The notes below the pieces were generated by a model that did no database searches, was not told where the DNA came from, and saw nothing but the letters and a program-made list of their open reading frames with translations. This document shows, piece by piece, positions 1-8,482 of a stretch of 49,261 nt of DNA. The translations under genes and the position numbers were made by a program. Location of the stretch: NCBI GenBank assembly GCA_002344215.1, contig DDSV01000025.1:1-49261 (forward strand), read 5' to 3'. Within the stretch, counting starts at the first letter, position 1. The number at the start of each line of letters is the position of its first letter. The DNA is from Akkermansiaceae bacterium UBA2381. Its GTDB lineage: Bacteria > Verrucomicrobiota > Verrucomicrobiia > Verrucomicrobiales > DEV007.

Positions 1-810
1 GAGAACGACTTCGGCACGCAGGGCACCTTTCCCACCCATCCCGAACTCCTTGACTGGCTCGCCCATGACTTCGTCGCGAACGGCTGGTCCATGAAACGGC
101 TCCACCGGCACATCGTTACCTCCGCGACCTACCGGCAGTCCTCCCACGCCCGACCCGACCTCGAGGAAACCGATCCGCTCAATCACCTCCTCGCCCGGCA
201 GAACCGCCTCCGCGTCGAGGCCGAGATCGTTCGTGATGCTGCTCTCTCCGCGAGCGGACTGCTTCATCCGAAAGTCGGCGGTCCTCCGGTGCGTCCCCCG
301 CAGCCCGAGGGTGTCTACGCCTTTACTCAAAACAAAAAAAACTGGACCGCCGCCGACGGACCCGACCGCTTCCGCCGCGCCCTCTACACGCGTTTTTACC
401 GCAGCGCCCCCTACCCGCTCCTGACGACCTTTGACTCGCCCGATTTCCAGAGCGTGTGCACCGGTCGGGTTCGATCAAACACGCCCCTGCAATCGCTCAC
501 CCTCGCCAATGACGAGAGTCTCTTCGAACTCGCGCAGGGACTCGGGGCGCGTTTGCTGAAAGAGGTGCCCGCCGATGATGGAAAGCGGCTCGAACGCGCC
601 TTTTTCCTCTGCTACTCACGCCCCCCATCCGATTCGGAACGCAACGCGGTGGCGTCCTTCCGCGAAACTCAGTTGGCCTCGTTCCAAAAGGACCCGGCCG
701 CTGCTGCGGAAGTCGCGCCGAAGGGCTCGAAGGATCCAGCCGTGGCCGCATCATGGACAACCGTAGCACGGGCCTTGATGAACACCGATGAATTTATCAC
801 GAGGGAATGA
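1..810 (+). CDS. DUF1553 (PSD1-type) protein, C-terminal part only
   Basis: The reading frame is open from base 1, so the 5' end lies outside the window and only the last 269 residues are visible. The first residues (NDFGTQGTFPTHPELLDWLA) and the following GWSMKRLHRHIVTSATYRQSS are the family signature of DUF1553 proteins of Planctomycetes and Verrucomicrobia. The C-terminus (CYSRPPSDSERNAV, then ALMNTDEFITRE) is also typical. These large secreted or envelope proteins usually carry an N-terminal cytochrome-c-like PSCyt1/DUF1549 region, which would lie upstream. Their biochemical role is not established; they are regularly encoded directly before a DUF1501 gene, as here, and are abundant in sulfated-polysaccharide utilisation loci. 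The stop is 7 bases before the preferred DUF1501 start, so the two genes are probably cotranscribed. Confidence 0.93.
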   Translation, partial: ENDFGTQGTFPTHPELLDWLAHDFVANGWSMKRLHRHIVTSATYRQSSHARPDLEETDPLNHLLARQNRLRVEAEIVRDAALSASGLLHPKVGGPPVRPPQPEGVYAFTQNKKNWTAADGPDRFRRALYTRFYRSAPYPLLTTFDSPDFQSVCTGRVRSNTPLQSLTLANDESLFELAQGLGARLLKEVPADDGKRLERAFFLCYSRPPSDSERNAVASFRETQLASFQKDPAAAAEVAPKGSKDPAVAASWTTVARALMNTDEFITRE

Positions 811-817
811 ACGTAGC

Positions 818-2257
818 ATGAACCCTGACCTTCCCCCCCTCCATCAACAAACGCGCCGCCACTTCTTCGAACGCTGCGGCCTCGGACTTGGCTCCATTGC
901 CCTGAGCGAAATGCTCGCCCGCGAGAGCGCCGCCGCCATTCCCACCGGCGACCCGATGACGCCGCGCCACACCCATCATGCGGCCAAGGCAAAGAACGTC
1001 ATCTTCCTTTTCATGGCGGGCGGGCCAAGCCAGCTCGAACTCTTCGAGGACAAACCGCGCCTCCGCGAATTCCACGGACAGCTCCCGCCCGAGTCGCTCG
1101 TCGCAGGGAAACGTTTCGCCTTTCTCCCCAAAAACGCCAAGCTCCTCGGTGGCCAGCGCGAATTCGGCACCTACGGCGAGGCGCGCATGACCCTGAGCGA
1201 TCTCCTCCCCCACCATCGCAAGATCGTCGACGAGGTCACCTGGCTGCGCGGGATGAAGACCGATGTCTTCAACCACGGACCGGCGAAGCTTTTCATGAAC
1301 ACCGGCTTCCAGGTGCCCGGCCGCCCCAGCATGGGATCATGGGTTACCTACGGAATCGGGAGCGAGTCGCGCGACCTTCCCGGCTTTGTTGTCCTCCAGT
1401 CCGGCCCCCGCGGACCCCGCGCCGGGAATGCTCTCTGGTCGGCCGGATTCCTCCCCTCGAGCTACCAGGGCGTGCCCTTCCGCGGCAGCGGCGATCCCAT
1501 TCTCAATCTCGCCAATCCCAAAGGCATCGACGCGGCACGCCAGGGTGAATTTTTTGATCTCGTCGGCACCCTCAACCGCGAGCGACTTGGCGTCACCGGT
1601 GATCCCGAGATCGCGACGCGCCTTTCCGCCTACGAGATGGCCTACCGCATGCAGAGCAGCGCGCCCGAGTTGATGGATCTGTCAGGCGAAAGCCAGGCCA
1701 CCCTCGATCTCTACGGCGCGACGAAAGGCGGAAACGGCTACGCCAACAACTGTCTCCTCGCCCGTCGCCTCATCGAGCGAGGAGTGCGCTTCGTCCAGCT
1801 CTACCACACGAACTGGGATCACCACGGCGGCCCCACCGAGAACCTCGACAAACATCTCCCCGAGATCGCCCGTGAGATCGACCAGGCCTCCGCCGCCCTC
1901 GTCCTCGATCTGAAACAGCGCGGACTTCTCGAAGACACCATCGTCGTCTGGGGCGGTGAATTCGGACGCACCCCCATGGGCGAAATCCGCGACGGCGGGG
2001 CCGGAGGACGCGATCACCACATCGACGCGTTTACGATGTGGGTCGCCGGCGGAGGTTTCAAAGCCGGGAAGATCCACGGAGCGAGTGATGATTTTGGATA
2101 CGAAGTGACCGACGGCGCCGTCCATGTGCATGATCTGCACGCGACGATTCTGCATCAGCTAGGCTTTGATCACGAGCGCCTCACGCATCGGTTCCAGGGA
2201 CGGGATTTCCGGCTGACGGATGTGCACGGGAAGGTGGTGCGGGAGGTGGTGGGGTGA
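818..2257 (+). CDS. DUF1501 domain protein, Tat-exported, sulfatase-like fold
   Basis: The 479-residue product begins with a twin-arginine-type leader (TRRHFFERCGLGLG), as is usual for DUF1501 proteins. Family marks are KNVIFLFMAGGPSQLELF near residues 57-74, GGEFGRTPMG near 379-388, and GGRDHH near 395-400; this is the alkaline-phosphatase/sulfatase-like superfamily fold. No experimentally fixed substrate is known to me; the family accompanies DUF1553 proteins in planctomycete and verrucomicrobial carbohydrate clusters. I chose the ATG at 818, 7 bases after the upstream stop. An in-frame ATG at 788 would overlap the DUF1553 gene by 23 bases and put ten extra residues before the leader, so translational coupling is possible. 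Confidence 0.92.
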   Translation: MNPDLPPLHQQTRRHFFERCGLGLGSIALSEMLARESAAAIPTGDPMTPRHTHHAAKAKNVIFLFMAGGPSQLELFEDKPRLREFHGQLPPESLVAGKRFAFLPKNAKLLGGQREFGTYGEARMTLSDLLPHHRKIVDEVTWLRGMKTDVFNHGPAKLFMNTGFQVPGRPSMGSWVTYGIGSESRDLPGFVVLQSGPRGPRAGNALWSAGFLPSSYQGVPFRGSGDPILNLANPKGIDAARQGEFFDLVGTLNRERLGVTGDPEIATRLSAYEMAYRMQSSAPELMDLSGESQATLDLYGATKGGNGYANNCLLARRLIERGVRFVQLYHTNWDHHGGPTENLDKHLPEIAREIDQASAALVLDLKQRGLLEDTIVVWGGEFGRTPMGEIRDGGAGGRDHHIDAFTMWVAGGGFKAGKIHGASDDFGYEVTDGAVHVHDLHATILHQLGFDHERLTHRFQGRDFRLTDVHGKVVREVVG

Positions 2258-2358
2258 GGTTTCTCGATTGCCACGAAATCATTTCCCCCTCCCCTCCGCC
2301 ATCGCGCCTCCCGCGACCTTTGACAAAGAGCCTCCTTTTCCGGCATGAAGACAGGGTC

Positions 2359-3579
2359 ATGTCACTGCTCAAACCCTCTTTGCTCCTCGGCCTCGGCCTC
2401 GCTGCCTCCCTCAATGCGCAGGAGGCGGCTCCGCTGCCGCCGCCGGTCGCGCTCGATGCCGCCGAATTCCCCTCGATCCAGGCCGCTCTCGATGCCTTGC
2501 CGGAGTCGGGGGGAATCCTGCGACTGCCGCCGGGCACAACCGAGATCCGCGAGCCGCTCGTGCTTTCCTCTCCGGAGACACGACTCGAGGGATCGGGTGC
2601 CTCGACCCACATCAAAAACCTGAATGAAGAAGGCAAACCCGCGCTCATCATCCGGCCGAAGACCCTCGACGCGGATCCCAAGGCGCGACTCTGGCGCGTG
2701 CAGGTCGGCAATTTCCGCATCTCGGGAAATGAGAAGAGCGGTGACGGCGTCTTTGCCGAGGGCATCCAGGAAATCTTCATCCACGGCCTCTCGGTCGATC
2801 ATCACGGCGGTCACGGCATCGCCCTGGTCGATTGCTACGAGGATCCGCGCGTCTCCGACTCGATCCTGACCTACAACAAAAAGGCCGGCCTCTTCATCGA
2901 TGCGGGACACGACATCGTCGTCAACGCGAACCACTTTGAGGAAAACCAGGACGCCCTCGTCTGCGTCGACGCCTTCAACCTCTGCATGAACGGCAACAAC
3001 ATCGACGACCACCTCGGAAACGGCGTCGTCATCGAGAACACCTACGGCTCTGTCGTCTCGGGCAACATGATCGAAGAGTGCAACGGCACCGCCATCATTC
3101 TCGACCGCGACTGCTACGGCATCACCCTCTCGGCCAACGTCATCGCCCACGACATGGGCGGCGGCATCGACCTGCGCGACGCCCACGGCATCACCGTCTC
3201 GGCGAACACCTTCACTCTGATGCATCACTTCGGCGTGCGCGTTTCGGAGAAGAGCGGACGCATCACGATCTCGGCGAACAATTTTTCGAACAGCCACATC
3301 GGCGAGGGAAAGGAAAAGCGGGTCCTCGAACACGAGAATCCCGTCCAGCTCGACATCGGCCACGGTATCGTCCTCGAAAACACAAAACACATCGTCATCT
3401 CGGGCAACCAGTTCTCGGGCCTCGACGGTCCGGCCGTGCGCGCCACCGGCGCCTGCGATAAGATCCTCATCAACAGCAACGTCCTCACCGACCTCAATCG
3501 CCGCACCCCCGACTCCAAAGACCCCTTCGCCCTCTCCCCCGAAACCGAAGCGACCCTATCCAACAACCTCACGGACTAA
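2359..3579 (+). CDS. Secreted right-handed parallel beta-helix protein
   Basis: The product is 406 residues. The open frame extends upstream to 2254, but the ATG at 2359 starts a clean signal peptide (MSLLKPSLLLGLGLAASLNA), so I take that start. After a segment matching pectate-lyase-like N-termini (FPSIQAALDALPESGG, LRLPPGT), the protein has repeated units of the form I-V-I-S-G-N-x-F or I-T-V-S-A-N-x-F, the PbH1 pattern of right-handed beta-helices (pectate lyases, NosD, polysaccharide lyases and epimerases). No catalytic residues could be assigned by eye. It lies downstream of the DUF1553/DUF1501 genes and upstream of an oxidoreductase gene, which suggests binding or cleavage of an external polysaccharide. 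The substrate is unknown. Confidence 0.85.
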   Translation: MSLLKPSLLLGLGLAASLNAQEAAPLPPPVALDAAEFPSIQAALDALPESGGILRLPPGTTEIREPLVLSSPETRLEGSGASTHIKNLNEEGKPALIIRPKTLDADPKARLWRVQVGNFRISGNEKSGDGVFAEGIQEIFIHGLSVDHHGGHGIALVDCYEDPRVSDSILTYNKKAGLFIDAGHDIVVNANHFEENQDALVCVDAFNLCMNGNNIDDHLGNGVVIENTYGSVVSGNMIEECNGTAIILDRDCYGITLSANVIAHDMGGGIDLRDAHGITVSANTFTLMHHFGVRVSEKSGRITISANNFSNSHIGEGKEKRVLEHENPVQLDIGHGIVLENTKHIVISGNQFSGLDGPAVRATGACDKILINSNVLTDLNRRTPDSKDPFALSPETEATLSNNLTD

Positions 3580-3631
3580 CAAACCCACCTTCATAACTTG
3601 AAACTTTAAACTTCAAACCTGAAACTTCCCC

Positions 3632-4987
3632 ATGACCAGCCGCCGCCACTTCCTCAAAACCGCCTCCGCCACCACCCTCGCTGCCCCCTGGATCGGCTGG
3701 CAAACCACTGCCTCGGGTGCTCCGAGCGGCAATCTCCGTTTTGCCAACTTCGGTGCCGCCGGCCGGGCCTGGGGTGACCTCACCGAAATGCTCCAGGCGC
3801 CGAACACGACCCTCGTCGCCGTGGCCGAGGTCGATCTCGGCCGCACCAAGCAACTCGACGAAGCCCATCCGGGCACGAAGGTTTTCCAGGACTGGCGCGA
3901 GTTGCTCGACAAGATGTACAAGGAAATCGACGCGGTCGTGATCGGCACGCCCGACCACATGCACGCGCCCATCGCGATGGCGGCGATGCAACTCGGATTG
4001 CACGTCTATTGTGAAAAGCCGCTCACCCGAACTCTCGATGAGTCGCGCCGCCTCCGTGCTTTTGCTTCGGAGAAAGGTCTCATGACCCAGATGGGCATCC
4101 AGGTCGCCTCGAGTTCGGGCAATCAAACCGCAGTGAAACTGCTCCAAGCCGGAGCCGTCGGCAAGGTGAAGGCGGTCCACAGCTCATGCCCGAAATCGTG
4201 GGGCGCGATGACTCCCCTGCCCGACAGCAACGAAGCCCCGCCCGCAACGCTCGATTGGGACAAGTGGATCGGCGTCGGCAAGATGCGGAAGTATATCCCG
4301 CGCGAATTCCATCCGAGCAACTGGCGTAAGCGCATCGGCTACGGCACCGGCACGCTCGGCGACATGGGCTGCCACATTTATCACACCTGGTTCATGGGGC
4401 TCGGTCAGCCGACGACCCTCGAGGTGACCTCGCATGGTCCGGCTCCGGTCGATGGCGACAGTTGGCCGCTCGATGGGCTCGTTCACCATCGCATGAAAGG
4501 CAATACGTTCACCGAGGGTGATTTCAATTTCACCTGGTATGACGGAGTCCAGCGCGTGCCCGCCGAAGTGATCGCATTGCTTGGTCCCGAGGAGAAGAAT
4601 GGCGAGGGCAAGGTGATCGAAAAGGCTCCCGCTACCGGCACGCTCGTGATCGGGACGACCGGCGTGCTCGTGATCCCCCACGGCGGCATGCCGACGATCT
4701 ACCGCGACGGGAAGAAATCCGATGAGGTCATCGAGGCGGTCGAGGCGGGTCACCACCACAAGAACTTCGCCGACGCGATCCGCGGTGACATTCCGGGCAA
4801 ACCGCTCACGAATTTCGACTACGCGGGTCCGATGACCGAAGCGGTCCTCCTCGGCACCGTGGCGATGCGGCTGAAGGGCGAAACGCTGAAGTGGGACGAG
4901 GCGGCCGGGAAATTCGTCGGATCGGACGCGGCCAACGCGATGATCCACGAGGAATATCGCGAGGGCTGGAAGGTCGAGGGGCTCTGA
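3632..4987 (+). CDS. Gfo/Idh/MocA-family oxidoreductase with Tat signal
   Basis: The 451-residue product starts with MTSRRHFLKTASATTLAAPW, a twin-arginine leader, so the enzyme is probably exported already folded with its nucleotide cofactor. The Rossmann half includes GTPDHMHAPIAMAAMQ and the diagnostic E-K-P motif at residues 128-130 (VYCEKPLTRTLDES). The C-terminal half has the open beta-sheet typical of the family, including GDMGCHIYHTWF. Exported members, common in Bacteroidetes, Planctomycetes and Verrucomicrobia, include NAD-dependent glycoside hydrolases and sugar dehydrogenases. The substrate here cannot be read from the sequence. It follows the beta-helix gene by 52 bases in the same direction. 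Confidence 0.92.
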   Translation: MTSRRHFLKTASATTLAAPWIGWQTTASGAPSGNLRFANFGAAGRAWGDLTEMLQAPNTTLVAVAEVDLGRTKQLDEAHPGTKVFQDWRELLDKMYKEIDAVVIGTPDHMHAPIAMAAMQLGLHVYCEKPLTRTLDESRRLRAFASEKGLMTQMGIQVASSSGNQTAVKLLQAGAVGKVKAVHSSCPKSWGAMTPLPDSNEAPPATLDWDKWIGVGKMRKYIPREFHPSNWRKRIGYGTGTLGDMGCHIYHTWFMGLGQPTTLEVTSHGPAPVDGDSWPLDGLVHHRMKGNTFTEGDFNFTWYDGVQRVPAEVIALLGPEEKNGEGKVIEKAPATGTLVIGTTGVLVIPHGGMPTIYRDGKKSDEVIEAVEAGHHHKNFADAIRGDIPGKPLTNFDYAGPMTEAVLLGTVAMRLKGETLKWDEAAGKFVGSDAANAMIHEEYREGWKVEGL

Positions 4988-5025
4988 GCGCGCAACCCCG
5001 ACCGGGCCGGTCGGGGCTACCTTTC

Positions 5026-5700
5026 CTACTTCTTCTTGAAGACGAGGAAGTAGTTCTCGGTGAAGAGATCAAACTCCTCGACGAGTTCGAACCCGGCATC
5101 TTCGATCTCTTTTTGAAAGACCTCTTTTCCGGCGCGGACGTGTCCCATCGTCCACTCAGAGCTGACTCCCTCGATGCGCTCGAAGTCGAGTAGGGCGACG
5201 CGACCTCCGGGCTTCAGCGCCGCCGCGATTGAGAGCATCGTCTTGTGGGGAAATTCGAAGTGGTGGTAGGTGTCGCAAATGAAGACGAGATCGACCGAAG
5301 TAGGCGCGAGCTTCGAATCGTCGGGCGTGCAGACCACTCCTTCGACCTGCTTGAGCCCCCGCGCGTGACTGCTCATGACAGTGTGATCGACGAAGGTTTT
5401 GGCGATGTCGACCGCGTAGACCTTGCCTTCTGCTCCCACCTTCGGAGCCATCAGACGGGTGAAGAGACCCGACCCCGCGCCGACATCGGCGACAGCCATG
5501 CCGGATTGCAAAGCGAGTTTTTCGACGATGCGTTCGCGGTTGTCGTAAACCTCGCGGCCCTCCGTCTCGAAGCGTTCAGTGAAAGCCTTCGGCTCGGGGT
5601 TTTGAAAGTTGTCGTTGATGCCGGGATTGACGCTTTTTTCCTGAGCATGGACGGAAAAGGAAAAGAGCATCACGAGGAGGGAAATCGGGGTGTTTTTCAT
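5026..5700 (-). CDS. Exported class I SAM-dependent methyltransferase-like protein
   Basis: The frame is open much further upstream, but the ATG at 5700 gives a signal-peptide-like start (MKNTPISLLVMLFSFSVHAQ) and a 224-residue protein, so I use it. Motif I of class I methyltransferases is at residues 70-80 (VADVGAGSGLF), the acidic strand-2 residue is in YAVDIA, and VALLDFERI is the strand-5 region. The sequence fits a UbiE/methyltransferase-domain-11 type protein. A Sec signal on such a domain is odd, because S-adenosylmethionine is a cytoplasmic cofactor. The protein might be periplasmic with a changed role, or the leader might be an anchor. Its 3' end converges on the oxidoreductase gene. 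Confidence 0.82.
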   Translation of the reverse strand: MKNTPISLLVMLFSFSVHAQEKSVNPGINDNFQNPEPKAFTERFETEGREVYDNRERIVEKLALQSGMAVADVGAGSGLFTRLMAPKVGAEGKVYAVDIAKTFVDHTVMSSHARGLKQVEGVVCTPDDSKLAPTSVDLVFICDTYHHFEFPHKTMLSIAAALKPGGRVALLDFERIEGVSSEWTMGHVRAGKEVFQKEIEDAGFELVEEFDLFTENYFLVFKKK

Positions 5701-5732
5701 GTCGTTTTCTGAAATGGATTGAGAGAGAGAAA

Positions 5733-6335
5733 TCAGGGAGAGGCTATCGTGACCCGGATCGCACCGCGCAGCTCGCCGAGCGCATAACCTGTCGCGGCAT
5801 CGGCGGGATAGGCGGCCGCGAGCGCTGCGGTCAATTCCTTCGGGAAGGTCGCGGGATCTCCGTGGCACTTCAGGCAGACTTCCTGAATCATGAGCGGTCG
5901 ATAAAAGTGGGCAAGGCCGTCCTCCCACCGAATCGTCGGCTGAGGGGGAGATTGTGCCGCCATTGTCTCCAGAACGGCGCGGTCCTGTTCATCCGGAGCA
6001 TTCGCGGGGTTGCGTGGTTTCAGGGTCGTCCGCTTGACCGTGACACCTTCGAACTCCGCTCCTGCCGAGGTGGTCAACGGGATCGCGACCTGCTGGCAAA
6101 CAGTGATCGCCGCGACGGGACCGCCGCTCTCCATCGCGCCTTTCAACTGCGCGCCGAGACGATCCATGAGAACCTTTGCCGCCGCTTCGCCGCGCGCGGT
6201 GACCTCGGCGACCGCCTCGGGCGAGGGAGCGATGTCGCCCGCGACAGGTTCGACCGCAGCACGATCACAAGACGTCACTACGACAAGGGTGAAAAGAAAC
6301 GAAAGGGAAATACCAAACCGGGTTCTCGTTTTCAT
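5733..6335 (-). CDS. DUF3365 (Tll0287-like) haem lipoprotein
   Basis: The 200-residue product has a hydrophobic leader ending in a lipobox-like VVTSC (C23), so it is probably a lipoprotein. One c-type haem motif, CLKCH, is at residues 154-158, preceded by FYRPLMIQEV and followed by GDP. This arrangement, with the earlier segment AAITVCQQVAIPLT, matches the DUF3365 / Tll0287-like haem domain, which has a PAS-like fold and is thought to sense redox state or bind small ligands. I prefer ATG 6335; an upstream GTG at 6350 would add five residues. It lies 28 bases downstream of the small secreted-protein gene and upstream of the exported methyltransferase gene, so these three may form one minus-strand operon. 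Confidence 0.88.
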   Translation of the reverse strand: MKTRTRFGISLSFLFTLVVVTSCDRAAVEPVAGDIAPSPEAVAEVTARGEAAAKVLMDRLGAQLKGAMESGGPVAAITVCQQVAIPLTTSAGAEFEGVTVKRTTLKPRNPANAPDEQDRAVLETMAAQSPPQPTIRWEDGLAHFYRPLMIQEVCLKCHGDPATFPKELTAALAAAYPADAATGYALGELRGAIRVTIASP

Positions 6336-6363
6336 ATTATAGAAGCGCACTAAAAATCTCCCT

Positions 6364-6885
6364 TCACTCCGTCTTCGCCGACGGAGCCAGGATAACCGCC
6401 GGATGGGTCTGATGCATCTCTTTGCTCCCTTTTTCCACGAACCCGCTCACGATCGCTGCGTGATTGCGAACCACTTTGATCGCGGCGGGAGTTTTTCCCG
6501 TGACGGTGACCGAGACACCTCCCGCGATGTTGTCGATCACCACGGTCGTGTCGTCGTAGTGCTCGCGAAACTCGGCAAAGGCCGGATCCCAGTGGCGCAC
6601 GCTCATGCCGCCATCGAGGCGCGCCGCCATCTCCGCGACGTGCTTCTGCAACAGCGCCGCGACCGCCTCGTCCTGAGAAGTTGTTTTCGCCCGGTAGCCC
6701 GAGTCGGTAATTTCGACCACCCGGTCGATTTCTTCATGAGCAGCGAAAAGGGAATGGATGACACCCTGGAAATCGCCGCCGCCCTTTCCGTGTCCTTGCC
6801 CTTTCCCCCGAGGTTCGGCCTGGAGTGGAAGGATAGTCGCCAGAAAAAGGCAGGAAAGGCCCCAACGATTCAGAGAAGTCCTCAT
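6364..6885 (-). CDS. Secreted protein of unknown function, His-containing
   Basis: I do not recognise this 173-residue protein. It has an N-terminal signal peptide (SLNRWGLSCLFLATILPLQA), then a Gly/Lys/His-rich linker (PRGKGQGHGKGGG), then a compact domain. Conserved-looking polar elements are the tail SKEMHQTHPA and the segment VRHWDPAF. Two ATGs compete (6894 and 6885); the second gives a better signal peptide and is used. It is the first gene of a minus-strand run with the DUF3365 haem lipoprotein 28 bases downstream. The His residues and that neighbour make a link to haem or metal possible, but this is inference only. Confidence 0.7.
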   Translation of the reverse strand: MRTSLNRWGLSCLFLATILPLQAEPRGKGQGHGKGGGDFQGVIHSLFAAHEEIDRVVEITDSGYRAKTTSQDEAVAALLQKHVAEMAARLDGGMSVRHWDPAFAEFREHYDDTTVVIDNIAGGVSVTVTGKTPAAIKVVRNHAAIVSGFVEKGSKEMHQTHPAVILAPSAKTE

Positions 6886-7132
6886 AATACACATTTATTT
6901 CGTTTATAACGATACACCGATATTTAGATCCGGAAACGATTTCTCTCCTAATTTGTCGCCCCCTGCGATCAGGCCTCAGGCACCCTAAACGAAGGCCGGA
7001 GCACGATTCGTGTCTGATTCAGAGTGAAATGCCCGTGAATACGTCATCGGACACTGGTCACCGTCGATTGATTCATCTGCCGGAACCGACTCGGTCCTTG
7101 ATCTTATGCCCGCTTCGGTCTAATAGGCCCGC
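6886..7132. other. Divergent intergenic region (247 bases)
   Basis: This is one of the longest gene-free stretches in the window. It separates the minus-strand secreted-protein gene from the plus-strand carbonic anhydrase gene, so it should hold promoters for both. The part nearest the minus-strand gene (6886-6960) is clearly more AT-rich than its surroundings, fitting a promoter, but I could not settle on a -35/-10 pair there. The only candidate elements are on the carbonic anhydrase side. I see no small ORF, RNA gene or repeat in it. Confidence 0.5.
7098..7124 (+). promoter_or_regulatory. Possible promoter of the carbonic anhydrase gene
   Basis: TTGATC at 7098-7103 resembles a -35 box and TCTAAT at 7119-7124 matches five of six positions of a -10 box. 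The spacer is 15 bases, shorter than ideal. Transcription from it would start close to the ATG at 7133, giving a leaderless or nearly leaderless mRNA, which fits the absence of any Shine-Dalgarno-like sequence before that ATG. This is a weak call from consensus alone. Confidence 0.25.
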
Positions 7133-7765
7133 ATGACCCCTTCCCAAACTGCCCTGGAGCGCCTCCGCGAGGGAAACCGGCGTTTTGCTGAAGACCTGCC
7201 GAGTGAGAGTGGCCTCAGCGGAGCCGCTCGTCGAAGCCAGCTCATTGCCGGCCAGCAGCCTTTTGCCATCATTCTCGGTTGCTCCGATTCCCGTGTGCCC
7301 GCGGAATTGGTTTTTGACCAGGGGCTCGGCGATCTTTTTGTGATCCGGGTCGCGGGCAACATCGTCGCTCCCTCCCAGATCGGCAGTATCGAATACGCTG
7401 CCGAGGTCACCGGCGCCCGCCTCGTGGTGGTCATGGGCCACTCGGGCTGCGGGGCGATCGAGGCCACCATCAACGAACTTCAGCGCCCCCAGGCGAATCG
7501 TTCGCGCAATCTCAGCTCCATCGTCGACCGCATCCGTCCGTCCGTCGAAACCCTGCTGGAAACCGGCCTGGCTCAGGATCGCTCCGCCCTGATCCGTTTT
7601 GCAGTGCGGTCAAACATCCGCGCCTCGGTCGATCATCTGCGCCATGGTTCGGAGATCCTGGAGCGGCTCATCGACAAAGACGGACTCACCGTGGTTGGGG
7701 CGGAGTATTCACTCGAGACGGGGATGGTCGAGTTTTTCGACGGGCTGCCGAAGATGCTGGATTGA
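7133..7765 (+). CDS. Beta-class carbonic anhydrase
   Basis: This enzyme interconverts CO2 and bicarbonate. The 210-residue protein carries the beta-class zinc site: C50 and the D52/R54 pair in CSDSR, then H103 and C106 in GHSGCG. IRVAGNIV follows as in typical family members, and the length is normal for a complete enzyme. There is no signal peptide, so it should act in the cytoplasm. The gene stands alone between a divergent and a convergent neighbour. No Shine-Dalgarno-like sequence precedes the ATG. Confidence 0.96.
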   Translation: MTPSQTALERLREGNRRFAEDLPSESGLSGAARRSQLIAGQQPFAIILGCSDSRVPAELVFDQGLGDLFVIRVAGNIVAPSQIGSIEYAAEVTGARLVVVMGHSGCGAIEATINELQRPQANRSRNLSSIVDRIRPSVETLLETGLAQDRSALIRFAVRSNIRASVDHLRHGSEILERLIDKDGLTVVGAEYSLETGMVEFFDGLPKMLD

Positions 7766-7787
7766 CGAGAGTCACAAGGAGCAGTGA

Positions 7788-8456
7788 TCACTTCGGTCCC
7801 GCGCTCCAGAGCGCAAGATTGCGGAACTGCGCACCCTCACCCCGCGCCACCATACCGACGCGCCCCTTGCGATCCTTGAATCGTTCATGGCGCGCCTCGA
7901 TGACGTGTTCACCGATAGACGCGCGCCAGTGATCGCCGCTGACTTCCAAGGTGATGCGATGCCAGGTGGCGGGATCGGACTTTACTTCGATTTTCACGAG
8001 TTCCTCGCGGCGCGTTTCTTTGGCAATGCCGCTCATTTTCTGGATCCAGATCGCGTCCGGGGTGATCACGACCCGACCGAGATGATGGTTCGGATTGTGG
8101 GTGTCGCGACAAACGAAGCCGACCTGGGGAGAAGCGCCCAGCTTGAACTCGCCCGTCAGGACGAGATCGCCGAGATCAGTGACATGTTCACACACAGCCT
8201 CGTGTCCGTTCGGCCGTTTTTCGCTCGGTCCTTCCTCGATGGCGTAGGCAGCACCCTCAACGATCTTCCACTCCCCGATTCCGCCGCGCCATCCGGTGGC
8301 GGTTCCTTTCGCAGCGAAGGACTCCGGACGGTCGAATACCTCGGCCGCGATGAGCGCGTCGGGCACGCAGATCACGGTCTGTGGCGGAGCCGGTTCATCG
8401 GCACTCGCGAAAGTGAGGCAAAGAATAGAGGAGAGGGAAAGAAGGGTGTGTTTCAT
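7788..8456 (-). CDS. Secreted DUF1080-like (concanavalin-fold) protein
   Basis: The start is taken at ATG 8456, which gives a signal peptide (MKHTLLSLSSILCLTFASA) and a 222-residue protein; the frame runs back to 8486 with no better start. The body matches the jelly-roll architecture of DUF1080 / 3-keto-disaccharide-hydrolase-like domains: GEWKIVEGAAYA, DLVLTGEFKLG, VGFVCRDTHNPNHHLGRVVI, WHRITLEVSGDHWRASI and a final GAQFRNLALW. Such proteins are numerous in Planctomycetes and Verrucomicrobia and are linked to extracellular carbohydrate processing or binding. No catalytic residues can be assigned. It is convergent with the carbonic anhydrase gene and ends 22 bases from it. Confidence 0.8.
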   Translation of the reverse strand: MKHTLLSLSSILCLTFASADEPAPPQTVICVPDALIAAEVFDRPESFAAKGTATGWRGGIGEWKIVEGAAYAIEEGPSEKRPNGHEAVCEHVTDLGDLVLTGEFKLGASPQVGFVCRDTHNPNHHLGRVVITPDAIWIQKMSGIAKETRREELVKIEVKSDPATWHRITLEVSGDHWRASIGEHVIEARHERFKDRKGRVGMVARGEGAQFRNLALWSAGPK

Positions 8457-8482
8457 CAGGTCGTGGTGCGGGGTTTGGCAAA

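Noticed and set aside
2362..3390. Minus-strand ORF (342 codons) opposite the beta-helix gene
   Set aside because: It is a Val/Asp-rich antisense artefact of the repeats; the plus-strand protein has a signal peptide and beta-helix repeats.
4184..4948. Minus-strand ORF (254 codons) opposite the Gfo/Idh/MocA gene
   Set aside because: The plus-strand enzyme is complete with a Tat leader and E-K-P motif.
5701..5928. N-terminal extension of the exported methyltransferase
   Set aside because: The extra 76 residues are Arg/Ser-rich, lack a domain and overlap the DUF3365 gene; ATG 5700 begins a signal peptide.
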